Of a stretch of DNA of 64,000 bases, positions 35,551 through 44,781 are shown piece after piece. The number at the start of each line of letters is the position of its first letter. The first letter of the stretch is position 1. Made by a program: the position numbers and the translations under genes. The stretch is from Thermodesulfovibrio aggregans. Its GTDB lineage: Bacteria > Nitrospirota > Thermodesulfovibrionia > Thermodesulfovibrionales > Thermodesulfovibrionaceae. A model generated the notes under the pieces. It did no database searches. It saw only the letters and a program-made list of their open reading frames with translations, and was not told where the DNA came from. The stretch is taken from contig NZ_BCNO01000001.1 of NCBI RefSeq assembly GCF_001514535.1, positions 1,073,012 to 1,137,011 on the forward strand, in the 5' to 3' direction.

Positions 35551-36278
35551 TATTTATTTTAGGGCTTGTAATTGGTTCTTTTTTAAATGTATGCATTTAC
35601 AGAATACCAAGAAAGCTATCAATAATCAAACCTTCATCATTCTGTCCTTCCTGTGGTAATTCAATTAAATGGTGGCATAATATACCAGTTTTAAGTTTTG
35701 TCATACTTAAAGGTAAATGTGCTTATTGTGGAGCAAAAATTTCTTTGAGATATCCAGTTGTTGAGATATTAAATGGTATTTTCTATGTTTTAGCATATTT
35801 AAATTTTGGTTTGACAATTTCTTTACCATTTGTTTTAATTTTTATCTCAGCTTTGATAGTTATTTCATTTATTGACTTTGATTTTCAGATTATTCCTGAT
35901 GAGATTTCAATTCCCTTGATTTTTTTAGGTATTATTTTATCCCTTCTGCCTCATAATTCAATAAACTTAGCTTATGATATTAAAGATTCCTTGATTGGCA
36001 TAGTTATTGGTGGAGGGAGTCTTTTAATCGTTTCATTGATAACCAGAGGAGGGATGGGCGGAGGAGACATAAAGCTCAATGCAGCAGTAGGAGCATTTCT
36101 TGGATGGAAGGCAGCATTGCTTACAATTTTTATTGGGAGTTTAGCTGGCTCAATTGTTGGTATTGTAATCTTAAAAAAGACAGGAAATAGAAAGATTCCA
36201 TTTGGACCATTTCTTTCTCTTGGTGCCTGTGTCTGTTTGTTTTTCGGCGAAAGCTTGCTTAATTGGTATTTTGGATAG
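35538..36278 (+). CDS. pilD: Prepilin peptidase / N-methyltransferase (type IV pilin leader peptidase)
   Basis: A 246-residue A24 membrane aspartyl protease. Seen: GLVIGSFLNVCIYRIPR, a zinc-type CPSC...CAYC pair in the cytoplasmic loop, the first catalytic Asp in FIDFDFQIIPDEISIP, and the second in GGMGGGDIKLNAAVGAFLGW. It processes and methylates type IV pilins and related pseudopilins. The GTG start lies inside the preceding gene. No pilin genes are in this window. It stops 2 bases before the convergent glgP. Confidence 0.93.
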   Translation: MEVLIFILGLVIGSFLNVCIYRIPRKLSIIKPSSFCPSCGNSIKWWHNIPVLSFVILKGKCAYCGAKISLRYPVVEILNGIFYVLAYLNFGLTISLPFVLIFISALIVISFIDFDFQIIPDEISIPLIFLGIILSLLPHNSINLAYDIKDSLIGIVIGGGSLLIVSLITRGGMGGGDIKLNAAVGAFLGWKAALLTIFIGSLAGSIVGIVILKKTGNRKIPFGPFLSLGACVCLFFGESLLNWYFG

Positions 36279-36280
36279 GA

Positions 36281-37975
36281 CTATCTTATATAAGCTTCAG
36301 TTACATAAAATCTGACCATTCTATGGGTATTGAAATAATAGGCATTTAAAGCAATTGCATTTTTCATTATTTTTACCCAGATATGGCGATTTTCATAGAA
36401 TAGAGGTAATATTTCACTGGAAAGTTTATAGTACAAATCCTCGGCATCTCTTTTTGAATCTGAACTTTCTTCCAGAGTTCCAATTGCCCAGCCAGTATAA
36501 CCTTCAATCCATCCTTCAATCCACCATCCGTCAAGAACACTTAAATTGGGAACACCATTGTGTGCTGCCTTCATTCCAGATGTACCAGAAGCTTCATGGG
36601 GTTTTTGAGGGTTATTAAGCCATATATCAACCCCTGCAACAAGTTTCATTGCCATTGCCATGTCATAGTTTGGTAAATAAACAACTTTAACCCTGTCTTT
36701 TAACCTTTCTTTTACTTCAAAAATTTTTTGAATCAGTTTTTTTCCACCTTCATCTTTTGGATGAGCTTTACCGGCGTATATAATCTGAATTCTTCCTTCT
36801 CCAATCATTGCAAGTCTTTCAGGATCAGACATTAGAAGGTCTGCTCTCTTATAAGGAGTTGCTCTTCTTGCAAATCCTATTGTAAAGGTATCATAGTTTA
36901 AATTTGCACTGGTGAGTCTGTTTACATAATCAATTAAATGTTTTTTTGCCTGCATATGGGCATCCCAGAGTTCTTCCTCAGGAATTTTCCATGCTCTTAC
37001 AAATATTTCAGGTTCATTTGCCCATCCCGGAAGATGTTTATTATAAAGTTGTTTGAAAGGCTCTGATACCCATGTGTAGGAGTGTACTCCATTTGTTATG
37101 GCATGTATTTCATATCCAGGGAACATCTTTTCCGAGACCTCTTCATGTTTTTTTGATACACCATTGATGTATTCACTTAGATTAAATCCCAACAGAGTCA
37201 TGTTCAACATTCCATCTCCTGCAAGCTTTTTCAGTAGCCATAAAGGAACCACTTCACCCATTATTTTTTCAACAACTTCGTAGGGAAATCTGTCATGTCC
37301 TGCAGCAACTGGAGTGTGTGTAGTAAAAACGCATAACTCTTTAACTTTTTCTATATCCCATACAAGTTCATCAGACCATACTTCTTCAATAGGTCTTTTA
37401 AATCTCTGAAGAAGTTCCAGAGTTAGAAAACTTGAATGTCCTTCATTCATGTGATATTTTTTTATTTCAAAACCAAGTTCATTAAGAATTCTTACTCCTC
37501 CTATTCCAAGAACAATTTCCTGTTTAAGACGATACTCTAAATCTCCTCCATAAAGATAGTGGGTGAGAGTTCTATAATTTGGTTCATTTTCCGGAATATC
37601 TGTGTCAAGAAATAATACAGGCACCCTTCCGCCAGTTCCGCTTTCTATGACATAGAGCCATGCAGTTACATAAACTGGTTTATTTTCTATAGTAACTGTA
37701 ACCATTACATCAAGTCTGGTTAGATATTTTTCAATATCCCATGGGTCAGGATGCTCAATTTGTCTGCCAAAGGGATCAAGTTCCTGCCTGAAATATCCCA
37801 TTTTATGAATTAATGTAACTCCTACCATTGGAATTCTCAGATCAGCAGCTGATTTCAAAGTATCACCTGCTAAAATGCCAAGTCCTCCACTGTATGTATG
37901 CATCTCTGGTATTATTCCTATTTCCATTGAAAAATAGGCAATTCTTGGCTCTTTAATAAATTCATCTATGACCAT
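36281..37975 (-). CDS. glgP: Alpha-glucan phosphorylase, short GT35 form
   Basis: A 564-residue PLP enzyme releasing glucose 1-phosphate from glycogen or maltodextrin. Seen: RIAYFSMEIGI at the start, YSGGLGILAGDTLKSAADL, YHMNEGHSSFLTLELL, VFTTHTPVAAGHDRF, GFARRATPYKRADLL, and the PLP region PHEASGTSGMKAAHNGVPNLSVLDGWW. It belongs to the divergent TIGR02094-type branch (YFSMEIGI start), whose members are often 700-850 residues. This one is compact at both ends but keeps the active-site segments. The start overlaps the end of mqnD by 10 bases. Confidence 0.9.
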   Translation of the reverse strand: MVIDEFIKEPRIAYFSMEIGIIPEMHTYSGGLGILAGDTLKSAADLRIPMVGVTLIHKMGYFRQELDPFGRQIEHPDPWDIEKYLTRLDVMVTVTIENKPVYVTAWLYVIESGTGGRVPVLFLDTDIPENEPNYRTLTHYLYGGDLEYRLKQEIVLGIGGVRILNELGFEIKKYHMNEGHSSFLTLELLQRFKRPIEEVWSDELVWDIEKVKELCVFTTHTPVAAGHDRFPYEVVEKIMGEVVPLWLLKKLAGDGMLNMTLLGFNLSEYINGVSKKHEEVSEKMFPGYEIHAITNGVHSYTWVSEPFKQLYNKHLPGWANEPEIFVRAWKIPEEELWDAHMQAKKHLIDYVNRLTSANLNYDTFTIGFARRATPYKRADLLMSDPERLAMIGEGRIQIIYAGKAHPKDEGGKKLIQKIFEVKERLKDRVKVVYLPNYDMAMAMKLVAGVDIWLNNPQKPHEASGTSGMKAAHNGVPNLSVLDGWWIEGWIEGYTGWAIGTLEESSDSKRDAEDLYYKLSSEILPLFYENRHIWVKIMKNAIALNAYYFNTHRMVRFYVTEAYIR

Positions 37976-38772
37976 ATTCCATGCTCCTGTATCTTCTTGA
38001 TTAATTCATTTATTGCTTGTATGCCTTTTTGTCCCATATCAAAAGTAAAGTCATTAACATAGCATTGAATATGTAATTTTATAACATCTTCACTAATTTC
38101 TTGGGAGTATTTTTTAGTAAAATCCATAGCTTCATCAAAATGAGAGTAGGCATAGTTGAGACTTTCCTTTATAATTTTTTCAACAGTTTCTTTTATATTC
38201 AATGACTTTCTGGACACGATGCAGCCAAGAGGAATTGGTAAAAGAGTTTCCTCCATCCAGAACTCACCAAGATCAGCTACCAGTTTAAGCCCTTTCAAGG
38301 AATAGATAAATCTTCCTTCATGAATAACAACTCCAAGATCTGCCTCCCCTTTAGCAACTTTATCAATAATCTCATAAAAAGGCATAAATTTCAGTTCGTA
38401 TTTTTTTTGAGAAAAGTTTTTTTGCCAATAAAGCCACATAAGCAAAGAAGCAGTTGTGAGTCTACCAGGCAGGGCAACTTTAACAGTTGAAATATTTTTA
38501 ATTTTTTCTAAATCTTTTGCAATCACAACAGGACCAAATTCAGATAGAGCTCCACCTGAGGATAGAAGTTCATAATCTTTTTGAAGATAATAAATGGCAT
38601 GGGATGAAATTTTTGAAATATCAAGCTCTTTTTTAAGACATAAAGAATTTAAAGATTCTACATCTTCAATTACAAAATCAAAGTTTAGTCCATAGGTGTT
38701 TACTTTTTTTTCAATTATCCCAAAAAATATGAATGTATCATTTGGACAAGGCGATATCCCAAACTTTAACAT
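37966..38772 (-). CDS. mqnD: 1,4-dihydroxy-6-naphthoate synthase (futalosine pathway)
   Basis: A 268-residue periplasmic-binding-protein-like enzyme of menaquinone synthesis. Seen: GISPCPNDTFIFFGI (MqnD signature SPCPNDTF), DVESLNSLCLKKELDISKIS, GRLTTASLL, ADLGVVIHEGRF and LLPIPLGCIVSR with the catalytic His region. It shows that the organism makes menaquinone by the futalosine route. No Shine-Dalgarno is present, and a -10 box ends 7 bases before the ATG. Confidence 0.9.
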   Translation of the reverse strand: MLKFGISPCPNDTFIFFGIIEKKVNTYGLNFDFVIEDVESLNSLCLKKELDISKISSHAIYYLQKDYELLSSGGALSEFGPVVIAKDLEKIKNISTVKVALPGRLTTASLLMWLYWQKNFSQKKYELKFMPFYEIIDKVAKGEADLGVVIHEGRFIYSLKGLKLVADLGEFWMEETLLPIPLGCIVSRKSLNIKETVEKIIKESLNYAYSHFDEAMDFTKKYSQEISEDVIKLHIQCYVNDFTFDMGQKGIQAINELIKKIQEHGIWS

Positions 38773-38779
38773 GAAAATA

Positions 38780-38788
38780 ATTTTAACA
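38780..38788 (-). promoter_or_regulatory. Extended -10 promoter of mqnD
   Basis: On the minus strand TGT-TAAAAT is followed by 7 bases and the ATG at 38772. TTCCAT about 18 bases upstream is a weak -35. The mRNA would be leaderless or nearly so. Confidence 0.45.
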
Positions 38789-38853
38789 GATGTTGAAACA
38801 TTTATGGAAACTGTGCTAATTTAAAAAATTAATACTCATTTAAGGAGGGCAAA

Positions 38854-39162
38854 TTGGCAACTAAGAGATCAACAGTTAAAAAGAGAAGTAAATCGGTACT
38901 GAAGAGAATAAGACAGAACAAAAAAAGAAGATTGAGAAATCAGGCATGGAAGACCAGAATTAAAACCTCAATTAAGAAGGTTGAAGAAGCAATTGCCCAA
39001 AATAATCAAGAAATAATTCAATCGGTATTAAAAGAAGCAATAAAAATAATTAGTAGAGCAGCTTCAAAAGGTATCATTCATAAAAATACAGCATCAAGAA
39101 AAATTTCAAGATTAATGAAAAAGGTAAATGCTGCTCTGGTAACTTCAGTTTCTGCAAATTAA
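38854..39162 (+). CDS. rpsT: 30S ribosomal protein S20
   Basis: A 102-residue very basic protein: ATKRSTVKKRSKSVLKRIRQNKKRRLRNQAWKTRIKT, then AISRAASKGIIHKNTASRKISRLMKKV. This is standard S20. It starts with TTG at 38854 after AAGGAGG with 6 bases spacing. E. coli rpsT also uses a weak start (UUG) for autoregulation. A strong terminator follows. Confidence 0.95.
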   Translation: MATKRSTVKKRSKSVLKRIRQNKKRRLRNQAWKTRIKTSIKKVEEAIAQNNQEIIQSVLKEAIKIISRAASKGIIHKNTASRKISRLMKKVNAALVTSVSAN

Positions 39163-39185
39163 TTGAATCTATTTATTTTGTAATT

Positions 39186-39222
39186 AAAGAGTTCAGGTAG
39201 TACCTGAACTCTTTTTATTTTT
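39186..39222 (+). terminator. Rho-independent terminator after rpsT
   Basis: The inverted repeat AGAGTTCAGG / CCTGAACTCT with loop TAGTA is followed by a T-rich run (TTTTTATTTTT). It is the clearest intrinsic terminator in the window. Confidence 0.88.
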
Positions 39223-39236
39223 CCCTGATAAAGTTA

Positions 39237-39265
39237 TTGCTAACTTACATTTATTTTTTTATAAT
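39237..39265 (+). promoter_or_regulatory. Promoter of the MFS gene
   Basis: TTGCTA (39237-39242), a 17-base spacer and TATAAT (39260-39265). The ATG at 39272 follows after 6 bases, with no Shine-Dalgarno. A leaderless mRNA is implied. Confidence 0.65.
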
Positions 39266-39271
39266 ATTTAA

Positions 39272-40798
39272 ATGAAAAGGTTCTGGATAGTTCTCACAGT
39301 GATGCTTCCTACCTTTATAGAGATTCTTGATACAACCATAAATAATGTTGCACTGAGACACATTCAGGGAAGTCTTTCAGCAGGAGTTGATGAGTCAACA
39401 TGGATTATTACATCTTATCTTGTTTCCAATGCAGTTGTAATTCCAATGGCTGGATGGTTAAGTAGAGTTTTTGGAAGGAAGAACTATTTGATTTTTTCCA
39501 TATCTCTCTTTACAATTTCTTCATTTTTATGTGGAATCTCCTGGAGTCTTTCATCTCTTATATTTTTCAGAATTCTTCAGGGCATTGGCGGAGGGGGTCT
39601 TCAACCTTTAAGTCAGAGCATACTTCTTGAAGTTTTTCCAAAAGAAAAATACGGCACAGCAATGGCAATTTACGGAATGGGAATAATTATGGCACCAATA
39701 CTTGGTCCAATTGTTGGAGGCTGGATAGCTGATAACTTTTCATGGCGATGGATTTATTATATAAACATTCCTGTCGGTATCATCTCTATTTTAATGACCT
39801 ATCTGGTTATAGAGGATCCACCTTATCTTAAAAGAGAAAAACTAAAAGTTGACTACCCCGGTATAATCCTTCTAGCTCTGGGGATTGGATGCCTTCAGGT
39901 TGTTCTTGACAAAGGTGAAAGGGAAGACTGGTTTGAATCAAATTTTATTGTTACTCTGTCAATCATAAGTGTTGTTAGCCTTGGGTTGCTTTTGTGGTGG
40001 GAACTAAAAAGAGCAGAACATCCGATTGTTAATTTCAGACTTTTTAAAGATAAAAACTTCTTTTTTGGAAATCTTGTAATGTTTTTTACCTTTGTAAACC
40101 TCTTTGGCAGTATTATTCTTTTGCCCATTTATGTTCAAAATTTAATGGGATATACGGCATTTTTAGCAGGACTGGTTCTTGGACCTGCTGGACTAATTCA
40201 ATTTATAGCTTTTCCAATAAGCGGTAAGATATCTGACCGAATAAATCCGAAGATACCACTTGCCTTTGGTATTATAATGTGTGCCTATTCAACTCATCTT
40301 ATGAGTTTATTTAATCTTCAGGCAGGATTCTGGGATTTTGTATATCCAAGAGCTGTTCTGGCTCTTGGTATGGCTTTTGTTATAACTCCACTTGCGGCAT
40401 TGACAGTAGCATACATTCCAAAAGAAAAAATGCAGGATGCAACACCACTGAGTGCTGTTATACGAAACATTGGAGGATCTGTTGGAACTGCAATAGTTAC
40501 AACAATTGTATCTCAAAGAGCCCAGTTTCATCAGTTTAGACTCATTGAGAATCTTACTCCCTATGATATTCCCTATCAAATTGCCATTGAAAAACTGAAT
40601 GAATATTTGCAAACAAGAGCATTTCTTCCACCTGAGGGAGCAATTTATAGGGAACTTATAAGACAGGCACAGGCAATAGCTTTTAATGAAGCATTCTGGA
40701 TACTAAGTGTTGGAATGATCTCAATGATTGCAACTGTTTTCTTTTTCCGTAAACCTATTTATAAAAAGAAAGGAGGGGCTCAAGATGCAGTCCATTAA
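39272..40798 (+). CDS. DHA2-family MFS multidrug efflux permease (EmrB/QacA type)
   Basis: A 508-residue protein with about 14 membrane helices. Seen: FIEILDTTINNVALRHIQGSL in helix 1 (motif D1), AGWLSRVFGRKNYL (motif A), FFRILQGIGGGGLQPLSQ (motif B), GMGIIMAPILGPIVGGWIADNFSWRWIYYINIP (motif C). This is EmrB/QacA-like proton-driven drug export. No membrane-fusion partner is adjacent. The tail overlaps the unused upstream part of the SDR frame, and the SDR start lies 14 bases before this stop. Confidence 0.92.
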   Translation: MKRFWIVLTVMLPTFIEILDTTINNVALRHIQGSLSAGVDESTWIITSYLVSNAVVIPMAGWLSRVFGRKNYLIFSISLFTISSFLCGISWSLSSLIFFRILQGIGGGGLQPLSQSILLEVFPKEKYGTAMAIYGMGIIMAPILGPIVGGWIADNFSWRWIYYINIPVGIISILMTYLVIEDPPYLKREKLKVDYPGIILLALGIGCLQVVLDKGEREDWFESNFIVTLSIISVVSLGLLLWWELKRAEHPIVNFRLFKDKNFFFGNLVMFFTFVNLFGSIILLPIYVQNLMGYTAFLAGLVLGPAGLIQFIAFPISGKISDRINPKIPLAFGIIMCAYSTHLMSLFNLQAGFWDFVYPRAVLALGMAFVITPLAALTVAYIPKEKMQDATPLSAVIRNIGGSVGTAIVTTIVSQRAQFHQFRLIENLTPYDIPYQIAIEKLNEYLQTRAFLPPEGAIYRELIRQAQAIAFNEAFWILSVGMISMIATVFFFRKPIYKKKGGAQDAVH

Positions 40799-41516
40799 AG
40801 GAAAAATTGCAGTTATAACAGGGGCATCAAAAGGAATAGGATTGGCAACTGCTGAAAAATTTGCCACTCAGGGAGCTAATCTTGTTTTAGTAGCAAGGTC
40901 TCATGAATTGTTAAACAATGTTACGCAAAAGTTGAAAAAATATGGAGTAGATGTAATAAGTGTACCTGCAGACCTTACAAAGGCTGAAGAAGTAGAAAAA
41001 GTATTTGAAAAGGTAAAGTCTTATTTTCAGCGAGTTGATATTTTAGTAAACAATGCTGGAAGAGGAATTTTTAACTACATTGAACATGGCTCACCGAAGG
41101 AATGGAAAGAAGTGATTGATCTGAATCTTACAGGTCTTATTCATTGCACTCACATGGCTGTAAAAATGATGATTCCTCAGAGGAGCGGTCATATTGTAAA
41201 TATTTCTTCAGTTGCTGGAAGAGTGGGAATTCCAGGATGGTCTGTATACTGTGCTACAAAATGGGCAGTTGTTGGTTTTTCTGAATCAATTCGCAAGGAG
41301 TTGATAAAATACAACATCCGTGTTACAGTAATAGAGCCGGGTGTTGTGACAACCGAATGGGGTGAAAATATGCCAGAGGAATGGATAAGAAGCAGAGCTT
41401 CAATGAGAGCTCTTAAGGCAGTTGATGTGGCAGAAGCAATATACTATGTGGTAACTCAGCCTGAATATGTCTCGGTAAACGAACTTTTAATCAGACCAAC
41501 AGAGCAGGAAAGATGA
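40785..41516 (+). CDS. Short-chain dehydrogenase/reductase
   Basis: A 243-residue classical [21 protein letters not shown] (NAD(P) motif TGxxxGIG), [13 protein letters not shown] (NNAG), [30 protein letters not shown] with catalytic Ser and YxxxK, and [14 protein letters not shown]. The substrate is unknown. I start at the ATG at 40785 because GGAGG precedes it by 9 bases. The earlier in-frame start at 40728 would add residues not found in SDRs. Its stop overlaps the moaC start. Confidence 0.9.
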   Translation: MQSIKGKIAVITGASKGIGLATAEKFATQGANLVLVARSHELLNNVTQKLKKYGVDVISVPADLTKAEEVEKVFEKVKSYFQRVDILVNNAGRGIFNYIEHGSPKEWKEVIDLNLTGLIHCTHMAVKMMIPQRSGHIVNISSVAGRVGIPGWSVYCATKWAVVGFSESIRKELIKYNIRVTVIEPGVVTTEWGENMPEEWIRSRASMRALKAVDVAEAIYYVVTQPEYVSVNELLIRPTEQER

Positions 41517-41986
41517 AGTTTACACATTTTGATGAAAAAGGAAGAGCAAGGATGGTTGATGTTACAGGCAAAGCTGTAACTGAGAGGATTGCCATTACTG
41601 AAGGCATTGTTAAAATGAAGCCTGAGACACTAAAAATGATTTTGAATAAAGAGATTGCAAAGGGTGATGTTTTTCAGGTTGCCCGTCTTGCTGGAATTAT
41701 GGCTGCAAAGATGACTCCACATCTTATCCCTCTCTGTCATCCTCTTCCAATTACATCTGTTGAGATTGATTTTGAAGCAGATGAAGAGAAATCACAGGTT
41801 AAAATAAAAACAACTGTTAAAACAACAGCTCAAACAGGAGTTGAAATGGAAGCAATGGTTGCAACCTCTTTAGCAGCTTTAACAATTTATGACATGTGTA
41901 AAGCGGTTGACAAAGAAATGGAAATTGATGAGATAAAGCTTATTTACAAAGCCGGAGGGAAAAGTGGAGAATTTAAAAGAACTTAA
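41513..41986 (+). CDS. moaC: Cyclic pyranopterin monophosphate synthase
   Basis: A 157-residue enzyme of molybdenum cofactor synthesis, acting with MoaA. Seen: [36 protein letters not shown] (family core), [29 protein letters not shown] with catalytic Asp and Lys residues, and KAGGKSG. The start ATGA overlaps the SDR stop. Its stop overlaps the convergent gene by 4 bases. Other moa genes are not in the window. Confidence 0.95.
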   Translation: MKFTHFDEKGRARMVDVTGKAVTERIAITEGIVKMKPETLKMILNKEIAKGDVFQVARLAGIMAAKMTPHLIPLCHPLPITSVEIDFEADEEKSQVKIKTTVKTTAQTGVEMEAMVATSLAALTIYDMCKAVDKEMEIDEIKLIYKAGGKSGEFKRT

Positions 41987-42492
41987 TTATCTCTGACTGA
42001 ATCGCCTCCAGAATTAAGCTGTCTTTCCACTCGTGGGTTTAGTCTGATAAAAATCAATATAGAGTTACCTTCTTTTTTGTAAACTGTTTCAACGGGCTCT
42101 AATACTCCAAATATCCATAAAAAATAAATTGGCTTTAGCTCGTAACCTATTATATTCCCATTATCATAAATGGCCGAACATTTTATTGTGCTAACAGAAG
42201 AACTTTTCAAAATCTCATTGGCAATTTTTAAAGCCTCTTTTTCGTCTAGGTTTTCAATTGCTCTGTATTTAAAATCTGGAGCATATGGAGCTATTTTAAT
42301 ATTGTCATCAACTCTGTCAAGAATTATAAATGTTTCAGGATCATTTATGAAGGAGTTTGAATAAATAATTAAATTGAATTTGCCTTTGATATCACTGTCA
42401 CTACATTGCTTAACCAATACTTCTGCTTTTAAATTTAATGGCAAAGTAATTAATACTAAAATCATTAATAGTTTTATCAGTCTTACAAACAT
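41983..42492 (-). CDS. Exported protein of unknown function
   Basis: About 169 residues from the ATG at 42492, which has a GGAGA 8 bases upstream. A longer frame starts with TTG at 42507. A signal peptide is visible ([19 protein letters not shown]). The mature part contains one cysteine near its start ([11 protein letters not shown]), [22 protein letters not shown]-like strands, and ends [16 protein letters not shown]. No family is recognised. It lies 32 bases downstream of tRNA-Leu on the same strand. Confidence 0.65.
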   Translation of the reverse strand: MFVRLIKLLMILVLITLPLNLKAEVLVKQCSDSDIKGKFNLIIYSNSFINDPETFIILDRVDDNIKIAPYAPDFKYRAIENLDEKEALKIANEILKSSSVSTIKCSAIYDNGNIIGYELKPIYFLWIFGVLEPVETVYKKEGNSILIFIRLNPRVERQLNSGGDSVRDN

Positions 42493-42524
42493 AGCATATT
42501 TCTCCAATAGCCTTAAAGATTAAA

Positions 42525-42605
42525 TGCGAGAGGAGGGATTTGAACCCTCACGGGTTTCCCCACTGGATTCTAAGTCCAGCGCGTCTGCCATTCCGCCACT
42601 CTCGC
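42525..42605 (-). tRNA. tRNA-Leu (UAG)
   Basis: Read on the minus strand: acceptor GCGAGAG/CTCTCGC, a D arm with GCGGAATGGCAGACGC, the anticodon stem CTGGA/TCCAG with anticodon TAG, a long class II variable arm (TGGGGAAACCCGT), and a T arm GAGGGTTCAAATCCCTC. Discriminator A is standard for leucine. No CCA is encoded. Confidence 0.94.
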
Positions 42606-42627
42606 ATACTTTTATTTTAAACATTCT

Positions 42628-43893
42628 TTAAATATTCAATCCAATGTCTTTTCTGTACTGCATACCTTCAAAGTTGATAAGCCCTACTGCAGAGTATGCT
42701 TTCTGTCTTGCTTCCTGTAAATCATTGCCGAGTGCTGTTACTCCCAGAACTCTTCCACCATTTGTAACGATAATGCCCTCTTCGTTAAACTTGGTTCCTG
42801 CATGAAAAACTATAACATCCTTAAGATCTTTGATCATATCAAGCCCTTTAATTGGTATTCCCTTTTTATACTTTCCCGGATATCCCTCTGATGCAAGAAC
42901 AACACACAAGGAGGCTTTATTACTCCATTTTACATCTACTTTATTTAATTTCTGTTCTGCTATTGCCATAAAGATATCAACTAAGTCGGTTTCAAGTCTT
43001 GGCAGAATAACCTGAGTTTCAGGATCACCGAATCGGCAGTTAAATTCAAGTACATAGGGTTTGCCATTGACAATCATAAGTCCAGCATAAAGAATACCTC
43101 TGTAAGGTATCCCTTCCTGCTTGAGTCCCTTTACTGTGGGTTTTATTATAGTTTCAAGTATTTCTCTTTCAAGCTCTGGAGTAATTATCGGATTGGGACT
43201 GAATGTTCCCATACCTCCTGTATTTGGACCTTCATCATTGTCAAGAAGTCTTTTATGATCCTTTGAGGTAACCATAGGAATAATAGTTTTTCCATCTGTA
43301 AAAACAAGATATGAAACTTCTTTGCCTTGAAGGCACTCTTCAATGACAACCTTTTCTCCAGCTGCACCGAAGATTTTTTCTTTCATAATAAGTTTTAAAG
43401 CATTAACTGCTTCATCATAGTTTTGACAAACAAAAACCCCTTTACCTGCAGCAAGTCCGTCTGCTTTAATAACAATTGGTGTGCCTTTCATTCTGATGTA
43501 TTCTTCTGCATGGGTATATGAAGTAAAAATCTTGTATTCTGCTGTGGGGATTTTATGTCTTTTCATGAATTCTTTTGCAAATACTTTGCTACTCTCAATT
43601 TGAGCAGCAGCCTTTGTAGGACCTATTATTTTTCTTTTTTCTTTCTCAAAAGCATCAACAATTCCTTTTGCAAGGGGGTCTTCAGGTCCTACTACTGTAA
43701 GATCAATCCATTCATATTTAACAAAGTCAATTAAATCAGAAAAGTCCTTGTTTTCTATCTCAACACACTCAGCAATTTGTGCTATACCTGCATTACCAGG
43801 AGTACAATAAATTTTATCAACCACTCTCGATTGAGCAAGTTTCCATACAATGGCATGTTCTCTTCCTCCTGAACCTATCACGAGAACTTTCAT
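42628..43893 (-). CDS. purD: Phosphoribosylamine-glycine ligase (GARS)
   Basis: A 421-residue ATP-grasp enzyme, second step of purine synthesis. Seen: VLVIGSGGREHAIVWKLAQS, TVVGPEDPLAKGIVDAF, PIVIKADGLAAGKGVFVCQ, DHKRLLDNDEGPNTGGMGTFSP and VLEFNCRFGDPETQVILPRL. Normal length. Its start overlaps the stop of the globin/PsiE gene by 4 bases. Confidence 0.97.
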   Translation of the reverse strand: MKVLVIGSGGREHAIVWKLAQSRVVDKIYCTPGNAGIAQIAECVEIENKDFSDLIDFVKYEWIDLTVVGPEDPLAKGIVDAFEKEKRKIIGPTKAAAQIESSKVFAKEFMKRHKIPTAEYKIFTSYTHAEEYIRMKGTPIVIKADGLAAGKGVFVCQNYDEAVNALKLIMKEKIFGAAGEKVVIEECLQGKEVSYLVFTDGKTIIPMVTSKDHKRLLDNDEGPNTGGMGTFSPNPIITPELEREILETIIKPTVKGLKQEGIPYRGILYAGLMIVNGKPYVLEFNCRFGDPETQVILPRLETDLVDIFMAIAEQKLNKVDVKWSNKASLCVVLASEGYPGKYKKGIPIKGLDMIKDLKDVIVFHAGTKFNEEGIIVTNGGRVLGVTALGNDLQEARQKAYSAVGLINFEGMQYRKDIGLNI

Positions 43894-44780
43894 CTTCTTT
43901 CCTCCTCTGTCTTTTTAACTAACCAATAGACTATACCCATTATAAGTATAGCTGCTATAAGGGAGGCTATAAACTCAATTGTTTCGTGCTTTAGTGTTGC
44001 AATCATTGTCTCTCTTATTACAGTAACAAGAGCAACTCCAACAAAAACACTTATTCTGAACTTTCCTCCCTTGAGATGTGTAATTTCAGTATTTAGAAGC
44101 TCAAGCATAACCCATAGAATAAGAACTGAACCAAGAGCTGTTACAATTTTTTGCTCAAGTTTGCCTGATAATATTTCATATATATCTTTACCGCAAAGAT
44201 ATATTACTGCAAAAGTAAGAATGCTTAATCCAAGTATAAGCATGAGACTCACAAGTTGAGAGAATATCTCGCCATATCGGACAAGTTGATTTTTTATCCG
44301 GTAAGCTGGTGAATAACCTTTTATTTCTTCTTCAAGATAGGCAGAAGAGATAATATCAAGATTTATGTCAAGTATTTTATTAATTGAAATCACATATTTC
44401 TCCCTGTCATGTTCCATCTCTTCGCAAAGTATATCAATACAGGCATTTCTTATAATGTTTATTGCTCTTGTCATAAAATGAGGTTCAACACCAACTTTTT
44501 CATGTTTCTGCCCAATTCTTATGAGGGCATCATAAAAATAGTTATCATATTTACCAGAAAAAAGACTGATAAACCATGTTCTTACAAGCCTCATTACATG
44601 TTTTATCAATGACTCATTTTTAAAAATTCTTCTTGCTGAATCTGTTTGAATTATCCATTGATAAAGAGCTCCTACAACTTTTTCTGCTCTTTTTTCCATT
44701 AGAGGCTTGAGCTCTGAAAGTCTCAATTCATCATCTTTTGTAAAATAGTAATTTGCTTTTATTTCTTTAAAAGGTCTCAT
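43890..44780 (-). CDS. Globin-domain membrane protein (protoglobin-like N-terminus, PsiE-like C-terminus)
   Basis: A 296-residue fusion. Residues about 10-165 read as a globin-coupled-sensor/protoglobin domain: FTKDDELRLSELKPLMEKRAEKVVGALYQWI, then RIGQKHEKVGVEPHFMTRAINII, with His93 in the proximal-histidine position of the family motif. Residues about 175-290 hold four hydrophobic segments and the PsiE-like GSVLILWVMLELLNTEI and VGVALVTVIRETMI. The globin may sense O2, NO or CO and signal to the membrane part, which is inference. It is tightly placed between purH and purD (overlapping starts and stops), so it is co-expressed with purine genes. Confidence 0.8.
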   Translation of the reverse strand: MRPFKEIKANYYFTKDDELRLSELKPLMEKRAEKVVGALYQWIIQTDSARRIFKNESLIKHVMRLVRTWFISLFSGKYDNYFYDALIRIGQKHEKVGVEPHFMTRAINIIRNACIDILCEEMEHDREKYVISINKILDINLDIISSAYLEEEIKGYSPAYRIKNQLVRYGEIFSQLVSLMLILGLSILTFAVIYLCGKDIYEILSGKLEQKIVTALGSVLILWVMLELLNTEITHLKGGKFRISVFVGVALVTVIRETMIATLKHETIEFIASLIAAILIMGIVYWLVKKTEEERR

Positions 44781-44781
44781 T

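Noticed and set aside
40728-41516. SDR starting at 40728
   Set aside because: This adds 19 residues unlike SDRs and inside the MFS gene. A GGAGG fits the ATG at 40785.
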